Assembly (NCBI RefSeq): GCF_024345795.1
Contig: NZ_JAGQBU010000008.1
Span: 1 to 64,000, forward strand
Origin: Synechococcus sp. J7-Johnson
GTDB taxonomy: Bacteria; Cyanobacteriota; Cyanobacteriia; PCC-6307; Cyanobiaceae
Direction of reading: 5' to 3'
DNA length: 64,000 nt
In this document: piece by piece, positions 15,898 through 24,056 of the stretch
Position numbering within the stretch: the first letter of the stretch is position 1
Layout: each line of letters opens with the position of its first letter
The notes under the pieces: generated by a model
The model's input: only the letters and a program-made list of their open reading frames with translations
Told to the model about the DNA's origin: nothing
Database searches by the model: none
Position numbers and translations under genes: made by a program

Positions 15898-16160
15898 AAA
15901 GGCTTAAATGAAATAAGTGATCTGTCTGGTGCCTCTTTTGAGACATCTGTCCTGGTCTTTAATCCCTGAAACTCAAACCCATATGATCTCATGCGTGTAA
16001 CGTATTTGTCGGGTGATTCGCCTGATGTGCGCGTAACAGTCTTGGTCACACTGGATACATTGGATCTTGCTGCCACTAATTCCAAAAAGCACTCAAGCAA
16101 GCATTTGGCCTGTGAGTCGCAACCTTCCTGACCACTTAGGTTGTTGTCGTAGTGCGCCAA
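15894..16160 (-). CDS. Candidate RiPP precursor or small partner protein
   Basis: 88 residues from a TTG start (16160), overlapping the ATP-grasp start by 4 bp. N-terminal half has Cys and acidic residues and a short amphipathic helix; the C-terminal half is rich in possible cross-link residues (Ser, Thr, Lys, Asp, Glu), e.g. GLKTRTDVSKEAPDRS. This suits a precursor peptide for the ATP-grasp enzyme, but the usual microviridin leader motif PFFARFL is absent and no core repeat is seen. An internal ATG would give a 32-residue peptide ending in the same C-terminus. A good sigma-70 promoter lies just upstream. Confidence 0.45.
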   Translation of the reverse strand: MAHYDNNLSGQEGCDSQAKCLLECFLELVAARSNVSSVTKTVTRTSGESPDKYVTRMRSYGFEFQGLKTRTDVSKEAPDRSLISFKPL

Positions 16161-16189
16161 TCGCTTACCGCATGAATCTGCAAGAATAA

Positions 16190-16218
16190 AGTGTAGTGTG
16201 TTTTGCTTATTTTGTCAA
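16190..16218 (-). promoter_or_regulatory. Sigma-70-type promoter of the ATP-grasp cassette
   Basis: On the minus strand, TTGACA (16218-16213), a 17-bp spacer and TACACT (16195-16190) form a strong vegetative promoter about 30 bp upstream of the first cassette gene. A host-type promoter implies expression independent of phage late transcription. Confidence 0.65.
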
Positions 16219-16275
16219 TTACACTGGCATTCACATTTTTTTGGACGGAGGTCCTTCGTCTGCTGGTTGCTCGCA

Positions 16276-16370
16276 GCCTGCACAATGCTGCCCTTGAGTG
16301 GCAGGCAAGGAGGCTGAGGTTGCGGTGCAGAGAGCTGATGGCGGCCTGTCCACTGGAGGGGCTTGTTGGC
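16276..16370 (-). repeat. attC-like imperfect palindrome 2
   Basis: Minus-strand arms GCCAACAAGCCCCTCCAGTG and the complement of GCCTGCACAATGCTGCCCTT (continuing GAGTGGCAGGC) pair through CCCT-n2-AGTGG and CAGG with one extrahelical A, a hallmark of attC sites. Length 95 bp; begins 14 bp after the stop of the gene at 16384, in the same orientation as the element at 14319. The end motifs match RYYYAAC/GTTRRRY imperfectly. Confidence 0.45.
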
Positions 16371-16383
16371 TGGTGCTACCCAG

Positions 16384-17340
16384 TCAATCACCACGCATCT
16401 TTCTAATAACGCGCTCAAGTACATTATTGGGAAATAAGCGATAGCGAATTGTGCAGTCTTTCGCAACCCCAGCTTCGAGATGGCAATCAGCTTTTAGTAT
16501 TGGAGGTGACTGTATGACACCAGCCTGAATCAATGCAGCGACTAGAGATCCTAAGGTCAGAAAGATGATTGCCCCCTGAATTCTCATCGATTGCCTGTGG
16601 CGTTGTCTTGATTGTTGAATTTCACTAAGACTTTTAAATGCGCCTGGCAAGACTCTGTATTTATAATCAGCGGTAGGCTGAAGATCCCCGGTAACAGCAA
16701 GTGAGCCAAGAAGATACTCAGTCCTCTTCCTCGCGCTGTTTGCCCCTGGATGTAAATACCAGCGATAATTATACATACTAGTCAGGACAGCGCCAGAATC
16801 AAATGTTGATCCAGAGACGGCGTATTCATCTACCACGTACTCAAGCAACTTATCTCTATCGATCTCAAGCTGGCTTCGCTGATTAAAAAGGGTTCTTGAG
16901 AGATGAGCCCATATTCGCCTCAAGGCTAATAATAGGTGAGGAACCCGACTTAATTCACCGAGCCAGAAATGAGAAGCGCTACTGTATTCAATCTCGCTCG
17001 GTCCAATGTAGTGGACTATCTTCAGGCTGAGCGTTGCCGCATAGGGAGTCTGAACACGTATGATCCCGGCATACCTATGCTGGTCTTGATACCAGAGTTT
17101 TCCCTGGATATGAGTATCTCCCATGTCAGTCACTAGCAAATAAGGCCTTTCCTCATCATCAATTAGCGTCGAAAAACAATTGACTTGATCAGCAGCTTTG
17201 CCGGATCGAGGGATCCGGCTTGGACACTGCTTTGCGAGGGACATCCTTAGACAGGATTTAAAAAGCAGCAGGCTGATTCTCATCATTAAGCCTATGACTA
17301 GCCTTTTGGGCCACATTGTCGGCGATGATGTTGTTGTCAA
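16384..17340 (-). CDS. Unknown protein with C-terminal membrane helix
   Basis: 318 residues. An N-terminal hydrophobic/basic stretch (about 12-35) and one clear membrane helix near 250-275 (IQGAIIFLTLGSLVAALIQA) frame a soluble middle part with WYQDQHRYAGIIRVQTPYAA and many aromatic residues; a short Cys-containing tail follows the helix. No known domain recognised. AT-rich codon use matches the neighbouring ATP-grasp unit and not the phage genes. It ends next to an attC-like element, suggesting it is a separate cassette. Start uncertain. Confidence 0.55.
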   Translation of the reverse strand: MTTTSSPTMWPKRLVIGLMMRISLLLFKSCLRMSLAKQCPSRIPRSGKAADQVNCFSTLIDDEERPYLLVTDMGDTHIQGKLWYQDQHRYAGIIRVQTPYAATLSLKIVHYIGPSEIEYSSASHFWLGELSRVPHLLLALRRIWAHLSRTLFNQRSQLEIDRDKLLEYVVDEYAVSGSTFDSGAVLTSMYNYRWYLHPGANSARKRTEYLLGSLAVTGDLQPTADYKYRVLPGAFKSLSEIQQSRQRHRQSMRIQGAIIFLTLGSLVAALIQAGVIQSPPILKADCHLEAGVAKDCTIRYRLFPNNVLERVIRKMRGD

Positions 17341-17673
17341 CTTGATGTGTTGATATTGTTTAGATGATAGATCTTCTGTGGCCCAGCCAACTTTTTCTTC
17401 GACAGATCAGTAGATCACTTCCGATCAGTCTCTCCTTTCCGCTGAACACGGTTTGTATCCCAGCTGGACGCCCTCCAAGATTAGCTCCCGCAGTGACTCC
17501 GACTTTCCCGTACTGACCGGCGCCCATGTCTGCCGGTCTGCAAACCACTGTTCGGCAGTAACCATTCAGCCTGCATGCCGGCGGACACCCAGGGCAGGAA
17601 GCTTTAGTTGAGTAGGTAGCCCCCACACCTCCTGGTGTTGCTCATCTCCAAGTGACACAGGCGTCCCTGAATC
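17341..17673. other. Gap between cassette block and portal gene
   Basis: About 330 bp without a convincing gene. A minus-frame 88-codon ORF (17360-17626) is Cys-rich and overlaps nothing but lacks supporting features. An inverted repeat GGCGTCC ... GGACGCC (about 17663-17697) lies across the assumed portal start. The phage/cassette junction must be in this gap. Confidence 0.4.
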
Positions 17674-19422
17674 GTGCGGATCCCCTGGACGCCGTGCAGA
17701 ACGCGGCTGGGGGAAAGGTTCCGCCGTTGGAGTCCGTCTGATGCCAGCCATGGGGGCACTCTCATTGGCACCCACCGGCTGGTAATAGTCCTCAGCAGCA
17801 ACAGGCGCTTGGCCTCCAGGAGTCGCAACCGATCCCGCAACAAGTGGCTGCCGCTCTCTCCGCCCGAGGCGCAGGCCCTGGCGGCGGTAGGCAGCGCCCC
17901 GCTGCTGCAGCCCTGGCGTGAGCACGCCACCCTCCGCTCCCTGCGTGAGCAGTTGCAGCTCTGCTTTGACTGTTGGAACCTGCTAGAAGCACCCGGCGGC
18001 ACCAGCCGCCGCAGCGTCTACCTGCCGCCTGGCGCCAAGGAGCCTGACGCCAACTACCGCAACCGGGTGGAGAACGCCCGCCCTAGCGGCTTCTTCCGTG
18101 ATGCGCTGCGCACCTACGCAGGGATGCTCTCCTTCCTGGAGTACCTGGCCCTGCCGCCCTCGCTGCAGCGGGTGATCTCCGATGTGGATGGGCGCGGCAC
18201 CGACCTCGGGGTGTTCCTGTTCATCGCCGATCTGCTGGTGCTGCGTGATGGCGGCTGCTTGATCCTGGTGCTGCCGCCCCTGCGGGGCTGGCCATCGGAA
18301 GGCCACTGGCTCGAGGCGATCCGCCGTGGTGATCGGCTCTCGCTGCCCCGTCTCTCGCTGGTACCGCGTGGTGATCTGCTGGATTGGCATCTGCCCAGCC
18401 CCGACAGCCCACCACATCGGATCAGTTGGCGTCAGGACCGCAGGGCACCGCAGCCGCCGCTCTATGACAGCGCCATCCCGGCGCATCACCTCGGCCCTCT
18501 GGGTCTGGGCCCGGCTGGTGCCGATGGCGTCACATCGCCACGGCTCGAGGACTGGCTGTACCACCAGGCGACCCTCGGTGATGACGGCCTGGCCGTCGAA
18601 ACCTTCGCTGCCGTGCCCAAAAGCGCTGCCGCCAGCGGGTACTCCGCCCAACGGCTCGGCCCGCCGCTGCTTCTGCCCCGTCAACACACCATGCCGGTGG
18701 TCTGGTACGCCGCTGATGGGGCGGCCTTTGGCGAGGGCGATCTGCCCCACCTGGGCCTCGCGAACCAGTATCTCACCCACTACAGGCTCAAGAGCGAGTA
18801 CGAGGACCTGCTCAGCCGCTGCGCCCTGCCGGTGGGGGTCCGCAGCGGCCTGGTCGATCAGTACGGCTTCCAGCGCAGCGAGGACGGCGAACCCCGCCCT
18901 CCAGAGCAGCTGGTGCTCTCCACCTCCACCTTCATGGACCTACCCGAGGGGGCGGACTTCAACTGGAAGGAGATCCGCGCCCGCTCGCTCGCCGAGCACC
19001 GCGCCTACCTGACCCTGCTGGATGAAACCATGCGCCGTGATGCGCTGGTGCCGACCCAGAACCGTGGCGCTGGCCGCAGCGAAACCGAGATTTCACTCAC
19101 CGCTGGCCAGGCCTACGCCTTGCTGCAGTCGCTGGCCACCCAGAAGACCTCGGTATTCGCAACGGTGCTGGAGCACTGGTGCTCGCTCACCGGTGACAGC
19201 CTGGTGCCAGGCGCCGGCCTGGCGCTGACCGTGACGCCGCTCACCCCGCCGCTGCGGCCCCAGCCGTCGGTGGGCGAGTGGCTCACGCTGCATGAACGCG
19301 GGGTGATCAGCACCGCTGAGCTGCGCCACCAGCTCTCTCTCGCCGCTGCACCGGGTGTGGTCAACCCGATCAGCGGCTCGGCGACGGAATCGTTCGCCGT
19401 TCCCTGCCCGCAGCACAGCTGA
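17674..19422 (+). CDS. Portal protein, DUF4055-like
   Basis: Up to 582 residues. From about residue 70 (TLRSLREQLQLCFDCWNLLE, YLPPGAKEPDANYRNRVENA, then FFRDALRTYAGMLSFLEYL) it follows the DUF4055 portal-like family, with a C-terminal helical region (AEHRAYLTLLDETMRRDALV ... AGRSETEISLTAGQAYALLQ). The portal forms the ring through which TerL packages DNA. The first ~55 residues are Arg-rich and unlike the family, so the true start is probably downstream at a non-ATG codon; the cassette block may have replaced the original 5' end. Overlaps the next gene by one base. Confidence 0.75.
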   Translation: MRIPWTPCRTRLGERFRRWSPSDASHGGTLIGTHRLVIVLSSNRRLASRSRNRSRNKWLPLSPPEAQALAAVGSAPLLQPWREHATLRSLREQLQLCFDCWNLLEAPGGTSRRSVYLPPGAKEPDANYRNRVENARPSGFFRDALRTYAGMLSFLEYLALPPSLQRVISDVDGRGTDLGVFLFIADLLVLRDGGCLILVLPPLRGWPSEGHWLEAIRRGDRLSLPRLSLVPRGDLLDWHLPSPDSPPHRISWRQDRRAPQPPLYDSAIPAHHLGPLGLGPAGADGVTSPRLEDWLYHQATLGDDGLAVETFAAVPKSAAASGYSAQRLGPPLLLPRQHTMPVVWYAADGAAFGEGDLPHLGLANQYLTHYRLKSEYEDLLSRCALPVGVRSGLVDQYGFQRSEDGEPRPPEQLVLSTSTFMDLPEGADFNWKEIRARSLAEHRAYLTLLDETMRRDALVPTQNRGAGRSETEISLTAGQAYALLQSLATQKTSVFATVLEHWCSLTGDSLVPGAGLALTVTPLTPPLRPQPSVGEWLTLHERGVISTAELRHQLSLAAAPGVVNPISGSATESFAVPCPQHS

Positions 19423-19931
19423 TGACCAACCCACCTGCCAACCCCACCCCCAACCCAAACGCCTGGCGTCCTGCTGATCTGGAAGCGATCCGCCGCGCCT
19501 TGCTGATCCCCGTCGCCGCGCCTGCTCTGCGGGCCATCAATGACGCGATGGCCCAGCTGGAGCGCAGCTACCCCGAGGCGATCCCTGGCGCCAAGGCCTC
19601 GCTCGACGCGATCGCTGTGATCGATGCGGGCCTTGCCACTGGCGGCACGCCCGCTGACCCGTTCGTGATCAAGACCACTCGCAAGGCCGCCGCCGGGCCG
19701 GTGCCAGCTGAGCTGCCCAAGAAGAAACTCGATGTGATCGAGTACGCCACCGAGCTGCTGATGGAGGAGGTGTCGACGGAATACGCCGAACCGACGGCCA
19801 ACAGCTACGGCTTCAGCTCCGCCTCCCAGCGGCGCGGCCATGTGGCCAATCTGCTGCTGATGCTTCCCGGCCTGGCCTCCTGGTGCCCGCCGGCGCCGAC
19901 GCCGTTCTCCGGCACCTTGATCCGCTCCTGA
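19422..19931 (+). CDS. Head-associated phage protein, unknown
   Basis: 169 residues with Pro/Asn-rich start (NPPANPTPNPNAWRPADLEA), helical middle and KKKLDVIEYATELLMEEVST. It lies between portal and LysM genes, overlapping both by TGATG, so it is part of the head/connector operon. Possible head-tail connector or head-completion factor from position alone. Confidence 0.5.
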   Translation: MTNPPANPTPNPNAWRPADLEAIRRALLIPVAAPALRAINDAMAQLERSYPEAIPGAKASLDAIAVIDAGLATGGTPADPFVIKTTRKAAAGPVPAELPKKKLDVIEYATELLMEEVSTEYAEPTANSYGFSSASQRRGHVANLLLMLPGLASWCPPAPTPFSGTLIRS

Positions 19932-21025
19932 TGAGCGCCACCCCGCTCACGGCGCTGCAGGAGGTCGCCAATGTGCGCCTGATGCTTCAGCAGCAGCAGC
20001 ATCCCGGCGCCAAGAACCCAGTCACGGTCTGCCGCCAGGTGATCGACTGCGCGATTCAGCAGAGCAAGCTGATCTCCAGCCGCGACAACGGCCCCGGCAT
20101 CGACACCGGCGACATCCTTTGCGAGGGCTACCTCACCCGCGCTGCCCTGCTGCCGCCAGCCACGGCCCTGTCCAACCCCTGGGATTGGCTGGCAGCCGCG
20201 CAGGCGTGGCAGACCCCCGGCCTGCGGGCCACCTTCCAGCCGCCGCCGGTGCCGCCAGCAACCGAGTCCCCTCGGCCAACCACCTTGCAGGTGCCCGCCG
20301 AGGGGGTGTGCTGGCTGGGTGATCTGTCGCTGCTGCAAGCGCCGGGCGTGCTGCCGCTCAGCCCCCGGGCCGTGTTTGCTGGCGCCAGCCTGCTGATGAT
20401 CGGCCAGGCCTACGGACCTGGTGGCATCGGCCTGCAGGTGCAGCCGGAGCTGGGGGAGGCGATCAGCTTTGCCCTCAAGCCCAACCGCGTGCTGGTGATC
20501 GAAACCGGCGACAGCATGAACCTGATCGCCGAGCGCTACGGCACCACCGTGCAGACCCTGCGAGTGGTCAACCCGGATCTCGCCCAGCAGGGGCCGATCA
20601 CCACGGCGGCCGGCGACACGCTCAACGTGCTGGCCAGCCGCCACGGCACCACCGTGGATTTCTTGCGCAAGCTCAACCCGTCGCTGTTGCGCGCTGATGG
20701 CCACACCACCGCGGCTGGCGACACGCTCAAGCAACTGGCGATCGACTACGACACCACGGTGGATTGGCTGCGGCTCTACAACCCGGACTACGAGCGCTGG
20801 CCCCGCAGTGATCCACTTCCGGTTGGCGTGCCCCTCGATGTGCCGGCGATCCGCCCGTCCGATGAGCTAGACGTGGGCCAGGTGTTGCAGGTGCCGCTGA
20901 TTCGCCCGGCCACCTTGCTGAATGCCGGCGGCTGGATCTACTTGCCGCCACTGCGGGGCGTGAATGCGGCTGATGACCTGTGGGATGTGGAGCTGCCGCC
21001 GAATCCTCCGCCCGTCTCGCCGTGA
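19931..21025 (+). CDS. Phage LysM-repeat structural protein
   Basis: 364 residues. The N-terminal ~150 residues are unassigned (ALQEVANVRLMLQQQQHPGA). Three LysM-like repeats follow at about 195-320: ETGDSMNLIAERYGTTVQTL, TAAGDTLNVLASRHGTTVDF and TAAGDTLKQLAIDYDTTVDW, each ending in (V)NP. LysM modules bind peptidoglycan; in virions they can anchor tail or baseplate proteins to the wall, and in assembly genes they may form the tail-hub. Overlaps the preceding gene by TGATG. Confidence 0.7.
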   Translation: MSATPLTALQEVANVRLMLQQQQHPGAKNPVTVCRQVIDCAIQQSKLISSRDNGPGIDTGDILCEGYLTRAALLPPATALSNPWDWLAAAQAWQTPGLRATFQPPPVPPATESPRPTTLQVPAEGVCWLGDLSLLQAPGVLPLSPRAVFAGASLLMIGQAYGPGGIGLQVQPELGEAISFALKPNRVLVIETGDSMNLIAERYGTTVQTLRVVNPDLAQQGPITTAAGDTLNVLASRHGTTVDFLRKLNPSLLRADGHTTAAGDTLKQLAIDYDTTVDWLRLYNPDYERWPRSDPLPVGVPLDVPAIRPSDELDVGQVLQVPLIRPATLLNAGGWIYLPPLRGVNAADDLWDVELPPNPPPVSP

Positions 21026-21030
21026 CTTGC

Positions 21031-21048
21031 TGGCAATAGCTGGGGTGA
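21031..21048 (+). promoter_or_regulatory. TGGCAATAG box before scaffold gene
   Basis: TGGCAATAGCTGGGGTGA lies 55 bp before the ATG at 21086. The same 18-mer occurs at 57456, with shorter versions before other late genes; candidate phage late promoter. Confidence 0.5.
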
Positions 21049-21085
21049 GTGCAGCCCGGATGGGGCGCTCCCTTCAACCACAGCC

Positions 21086-21967
21086 GTGATGGGTGGACCG
21101 ATGACCAAACGCCTTCCTCAGGACCTCCGCGTCCTGCAGCAACCGACCGTCGAGCATCAGCAGCTCGTCAGCTACGCGCAGCCGCAGCACTGGCCCAACC
21201 AGGAGCTGCCTGCTCAGCCCGAGCCAGAAGACGACGACCTCGAGGATGACGACCTCGACCCGGATGAGCCCCTGGATGAGCCCGGCGAGGAAGTCGAGGC
21301 TTCCCGCTCCGAACCATCCGATGCGCTCAAGGCCGAGCGGCGCAAGACCAACCAGCTGGAGCGGGAGCTGCGCACGATCAAGCGGCAGCTCGCCCAGTTC
21401 TCCAAGATCAACCCCGACGAGTACGAGCGTCTCCAGGAGGCCGAGCGGCAGAAGGAGCAGCTGGAGCGCGAGATCGCCAGCCGTGAACTCCAGCTCGAGG
21501 CTGCCGCCGCCCGCAAGGTGAAAGCCGCTGCCAAGGAACGCGACGAGGCGCTCCAGGACGTGCAGAACCTGCGCAAGGAACGTCTTTTGGAGCGGCTGTT
21601 CGTCGATGCCGATGGCCGCGCCGGTGGTGACAACCGCGGTTCCTTCTTTGAGATCTTCAAGCACCAAGTGGGCGGTGAGTTCCGCCTCACCAAGGACGGC
21701 GCCGGGCGTGACCTGCTGGAGCCGATCGACTCCAAGGGCAACGTGCTGCTCGGCGATCACGGCAACCTCGATGCCGCCGATCACATCGAGTCGCTCCGCA
21801 CCCATCCGGTGCTCAGCTTCCTGTTCAACCAGCGCGGCGGCCTCGGCCCCGCCACGGTGATCGCCGAGTTCGATGGCAACGGCCAGCCGACCAACCTGCA
21901 GAGCATGAGCGCCAGCGAGCTCTACCTGGCCAGCTACGCCAAGAAGCCAGCCGGCGCCAGGCGTTGA
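21086..21967 (+). CDS. Scaffold-like coiled-coil protein
   Basis: 293 residues. Acidic N-terminal region (EPEDDDLEDDDLDPDEPLDE), a long coiled coil at about 75-175 (ALKAERRKTNQLERELRTIK ... LEREIASRELQLEAAAARKV) and a compact C-terminal region. Acidic-coiled-coil-basic layout between portal and capsid genes is typical of scaffold proteins that shape the procapsid. Unusually, the capsid gene is not next but 32 kb away. An alternative start at 21101 is possible. Confidence 0.65.
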   Translation: MMGGPMTKRLPQDLRVLQQPTVEHQQLVSYAQPQHWPNQELPAQPEPEDDDLEDDDLDPDEPLDEPGEEVEASRSEPSDALKAERRKTNQLERELRTIKRQLAQFSKINPDEYERLQEAERQKEQLEREIASRELQLEAAAARKVKAAAKERDEALQDVQNLRKERLLERLFVDADGRAGGDNRGSFFEIFKHQVGGEFRLTKDGAGRDLLEPIDSKGNVLLGDHGNLDAADHIESLRTHPVLSFLFNQRGGLGPATVIAEFDGNGQPTNLQSMSASELYLASYAKKPAGARR

Positions 21968-22212
21968 TTCATCCGCGCTCCGTCCATCACGGCGGAGCGC
22001 ACAATCAAGCGCGATGCAGGGCACTCAAGTTCACGATCAATTCAATCAAGTGAAGATCAAAAAGGGGGGATTTACCCCCGAATACGAGAAACTCGCGCCT
22101 ACCGCTTCGGAAATGTCGAAAAATCTGGAAATTCACTTTTGCGATCACCTCAACGTCGGCGGACCTTCCTCCTGCAGAGACAGTGCTGCCTGAGGCGGCC
22201 ACGGGGCGCAGC

Positions 22213-22314
22213 GGAACACCCGAGCAGGAGCGAGCGGTTGGAGCCGCCTGGCCGCCGTCCGGTGCTGCGCAGAGGCTGGCCCGGGAACCCCGAGCAGGCG
22301 CGAGCGGGTGGAAC
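22213..22314. repeat. Two direct repeats CCGAGCAGG(A/C)GCGAGCGG
   Basis: Copies at about 22213-22242 and 22284-22314 share GGAAC-CCCGAGCAGG and GCGAGCGG-TGGA with a few changes, 71 bp apart. Function unknown; local tandem duplication or binding sites. Confidence 0.5.
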
Positions 22315-22418
22315 GGTGAGCCGCTGGTGCTGGTTCAGCAAGGTCGTCAGCGCTGCTGAGCCTTGCGGGTCTTGCTTCCGTCTCAATCAACTACCCATCA
22401 AGTACCGCGTCGGCTCAA

Positions 22419-22441
22419 ACCCGGCGGAAAGGCCGCCGGGT
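22419..22441. terminator. Hairpin terminator between convergent genes
   Basis: ACCCGGCGG-AAAGG-CCGCCGGGT, a perfect 9-bp stem followed on the minus strand by TTTGAG. It sits between the scaffold gene and the minus-strand gene ending at 22476 and could stop both transcripts. Confidence 0.5.
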
Positions 22442-22475
22442 ACTGGTGGGGCCCAGGGGCCAGAGGCCCGTGGCC

Positions 22476-22838
22476 TCACACGGCCCAGCGCAGCGGCAGC
22501 TCCTGCTGCGGATCGGCTTCGCTTTCTTCATCGAGCCACTCCACATCCCAGTGGGAGCCGATGAAGCGGCCCACCACCGGCTTGGGCTCGCTCCAGCGGC
22601 CGGAGGCGACTTCCGCCTCCCAGGCCTCCTGGTTGGCGGCCCGCTGGGGATCTTTGGCCTTTCTGGCCTGGGCTGGCTGCACCCATTGCTGCAGGACGGT
22701 GCCAAGCCAGAAGCCGGCGCTGAAGCAGAGGCCGCAGCAGCACACGACGACGGCCAGGCTGTGGGCCAGGGCTACCTGGATGACGGGACGGGAGGAGGTG
22801 GTGATCACGGCTGTGGTGGAGAAGAACGCGCTTCCCAC
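22476..22838 (-). CDS. Small membrane protein, unknown
   Basis: About 120 residues from a GTG at 22838: a hydrophobic helix near the N-terminus (VALAHSLAVVVCCCGLCFSA) then a charged, Trp-containing tail (WSEPKPVVGRFIGSHWDVEW, DEESEADPQQELP). The start is inferred because palindrome copy A (22856-22911) lies directly upstream, as similar copies do before other genes here; a longer reading to 23024 would run through the palindrome. Single-pass membrane proteins near head genes may be lysis or exclusion factors. Confidence 0.45.
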   Translation of the reverse strand: MGSAFFSTTAVITTSSRPVIQVALAHSLAVVVCCCGLCFSAGFWLGTVLQQWVQPAQARKAKDPQRAANQEAWEAEVASGRWSEPKPVVGRFIGSHWDVEWLDEESEADPQQELPLRWAV

Positions 22839-22855
22839 GCACCGGCCAGCGGCGG

Positions 22856-22911
22856 GGTCAAGGGCGGCGCAGCCGCCGTGCGGCGAGCCGCTCGCCATCG
22901 CCCTTGACGCC
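22856..22911. repeat. Leader palindrome, copy A
   Basis: GGTCAAGGGCGG ... CATCGCCCTTGAC with inner GCGGC/GCCGC pairing; 18 bp before the proposed GTG start of the minus-strand gene. One of six related imperfect palindromes in gene leaders. Confidence 0.6.
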
Positions 22912-23132
22912 GGAAGCGAACGCCAGCCCGTGAGAGCAACCACGGCTGCTGGCTGCCGGATGCAGGCTCGATCGCGTTTCGCCACCACCCGTGGCGCCGC
23001 CCACGTCACCACCTGAAGCCCCACATCCTCCGCCGGCGCTGCGCTGATGGCTTCCTTGCCGTCGCTCTCTGGCGCCGGCCAGCGGTGGGAAGGGGCAGCC
23101 AGCTTGCGCCAGCCACCCCCGGTGGGCCGTGA

Positions 23133-23543
23133 TCAGACCCGGAAGCCGAACTCCCGGCGATAGAGATCAGGGTGGTGGGCTTCGATCAGCTCCATGGCCA
23201 GAAAGGCCGGGAATGGGACCAAGCCCGACAGGGTGACCTCCTGGGAAGACAGCCCACGCCGGGGGCGCGCAGGAACCGCGGCAGCGACAGGCTTCTGAAG
23301 GGGCTCCATCTGGCGCAGCTTCTGCTCCAGCACCGCCCAGAGATATTTCGGGATGCCGGAGGGCCGAGGACAGCGCCACACCTTGCAGGTGGCATCCCAG
23401 GGCCGGGACTCTTCCAGCAGCAGCCCGTGCTTGCCGGCTTTGCTGATCTCGATCATCAGAAGGTGCTCGCTCACCGCCTTGCCGGTGACGGCCCTCCAGG
23501 TGATGCCGCTCATCGTGGATGCATAGATCGTGATGGGTGCCAT
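23133..23543 (-). CDS. Unknown phage-region protein
   Basis: 136 residues starting MAPITIYASTMSGITWRAVT. Middle part has HLLMIEISKAGKHGLLLEES and CKVWRCPRPSGIPKYLWAVL; the C-terminus (FPAFLAMELIEAHHPDLYRR) is helical. No family recognised. Palindrome copy B lies 41 bp upstream. Belongs to a set of small minus-strand genes between scaffold and capsid that share the leader palindrome. Confidence 0.5.
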   Translation of the reverse strand: MAPITIYASTMSGITWRAVTGKAVSEHLLMIEISKAGKHGLLLEESRPWDATCKVWRCPRPSGIPKYLWAVLEQKLRQMEPLQKPVAAAVPARPRRGLSSQEVTLSGLVPFPAFLAMELIEAHHPDLYRREFGFRV

Positions 23544-23583
23544 GGCCAAACCAGGCGAAGGACCCCGAAGCCCTGCGTGGGGA

Positions 23584-23623
23584 GGGCAAGGGGCGCGTCA
23601 GCGCCTCGCGCAGCCCTTGCCCC
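23584..23623. repeat. Leader palindrome, copy B
   Basis: GGGCAAGGGGCGCG ... CGCGCAGCCCTTGCCCC, 40 bp, 41 bp before the ATG at 23543 (minus). Confidence 0.6.
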
Positions 23624-23755
23624 GCCGCGCACGCTGAGGAGGGCCGCCGCCGATCCTGTGGATCATCAGGACCGCTTTGGTGATCCGCTATCGATCTTTG
23701 TGTGCATAGGTGATCCACAACGTCAGAGGAAAGGGGCCCGAAGGCCCCATGGGCC

Positions 23756-23971
23756 TCAGATCACCGAGACGGTGCAGCCCCGGGTGCCCTGCAGCTTGCG
23801 GGCGATCGCGAAGGCCTTCTCGGCGGGCACGAAGCGCATCTTCTTGACCGGCTTTCCGCGCCGGCCAAAGAACTGCTGCTCAAAGGGGTGGGCGCCGCCC
23901 TTGAGGCCATCGGGATAGAAGTGGACGATGACGCGGCGGATTTCGCAGCTGGGGGCAGAGGGTGTGGCCAT
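23756..23971 (-). CDS. Small basic protein, unknown
   Basis: 71 residues, MATPSAPSCEIRRVIVHFYP then GRRGKPVKKMRFVPAEKAFA, basic with a likely beta-beta-alpha core. Palindrome copy C lies 49 bp upstream of its ATG. No known family; same gene set as its neighbours. Confidence 0.5.
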   Translation of the reverse strand: MATPSAPSCEIRRVIVHFYPDGLKGGAHPFEQQFFGRRGKPVKKMRFVPAEKAFAIARKLQGTRGCTVSVI

Positions 23972-24019
23972 GGCCTTGAGGTGAGGAACCCGATCTGGCC
24001 GCGCGGCCCGCGCAGGGAA

Positions 24020-24056
24020 GGCAGGGGGCGCGAAGCGCCTCGCGTCAGCCCTTGCC
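24020..24056. repeat. Leader palindrome, copy C
   Basis: GGCAGGGGGCGCG ... CGCGTCAGCCCTTGCC, 49 bp before the ATG at 23971 (minus). Rest of the 380-bp gap to 24352 shows no gene. Confidence 0.6.

Larger units (their letters stand above)
21968..22475. other. Noncoding gap with direct repeats
   Basis: About 500 bp between convergent genes without a supported gene. It holds two direct repeats (22213-22314) and a strong hairpin (22419-22441). A minus ORF at 22005-22202 lacks support. Confidence 0.5.

Noticed and set aside
16203-16406. 67-codon plus-strand frame
   Set aside because: Lies in the attC-like palindrome 2; no support as a gene. Its reverse reading NKPLQWTG also reflects the element.
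17360-17626. Cys-rich 88-codon minus frame
   Set aside because: No coupling, no RBS and no recognisable pattern beyond the Cys residues; possible but not supported.
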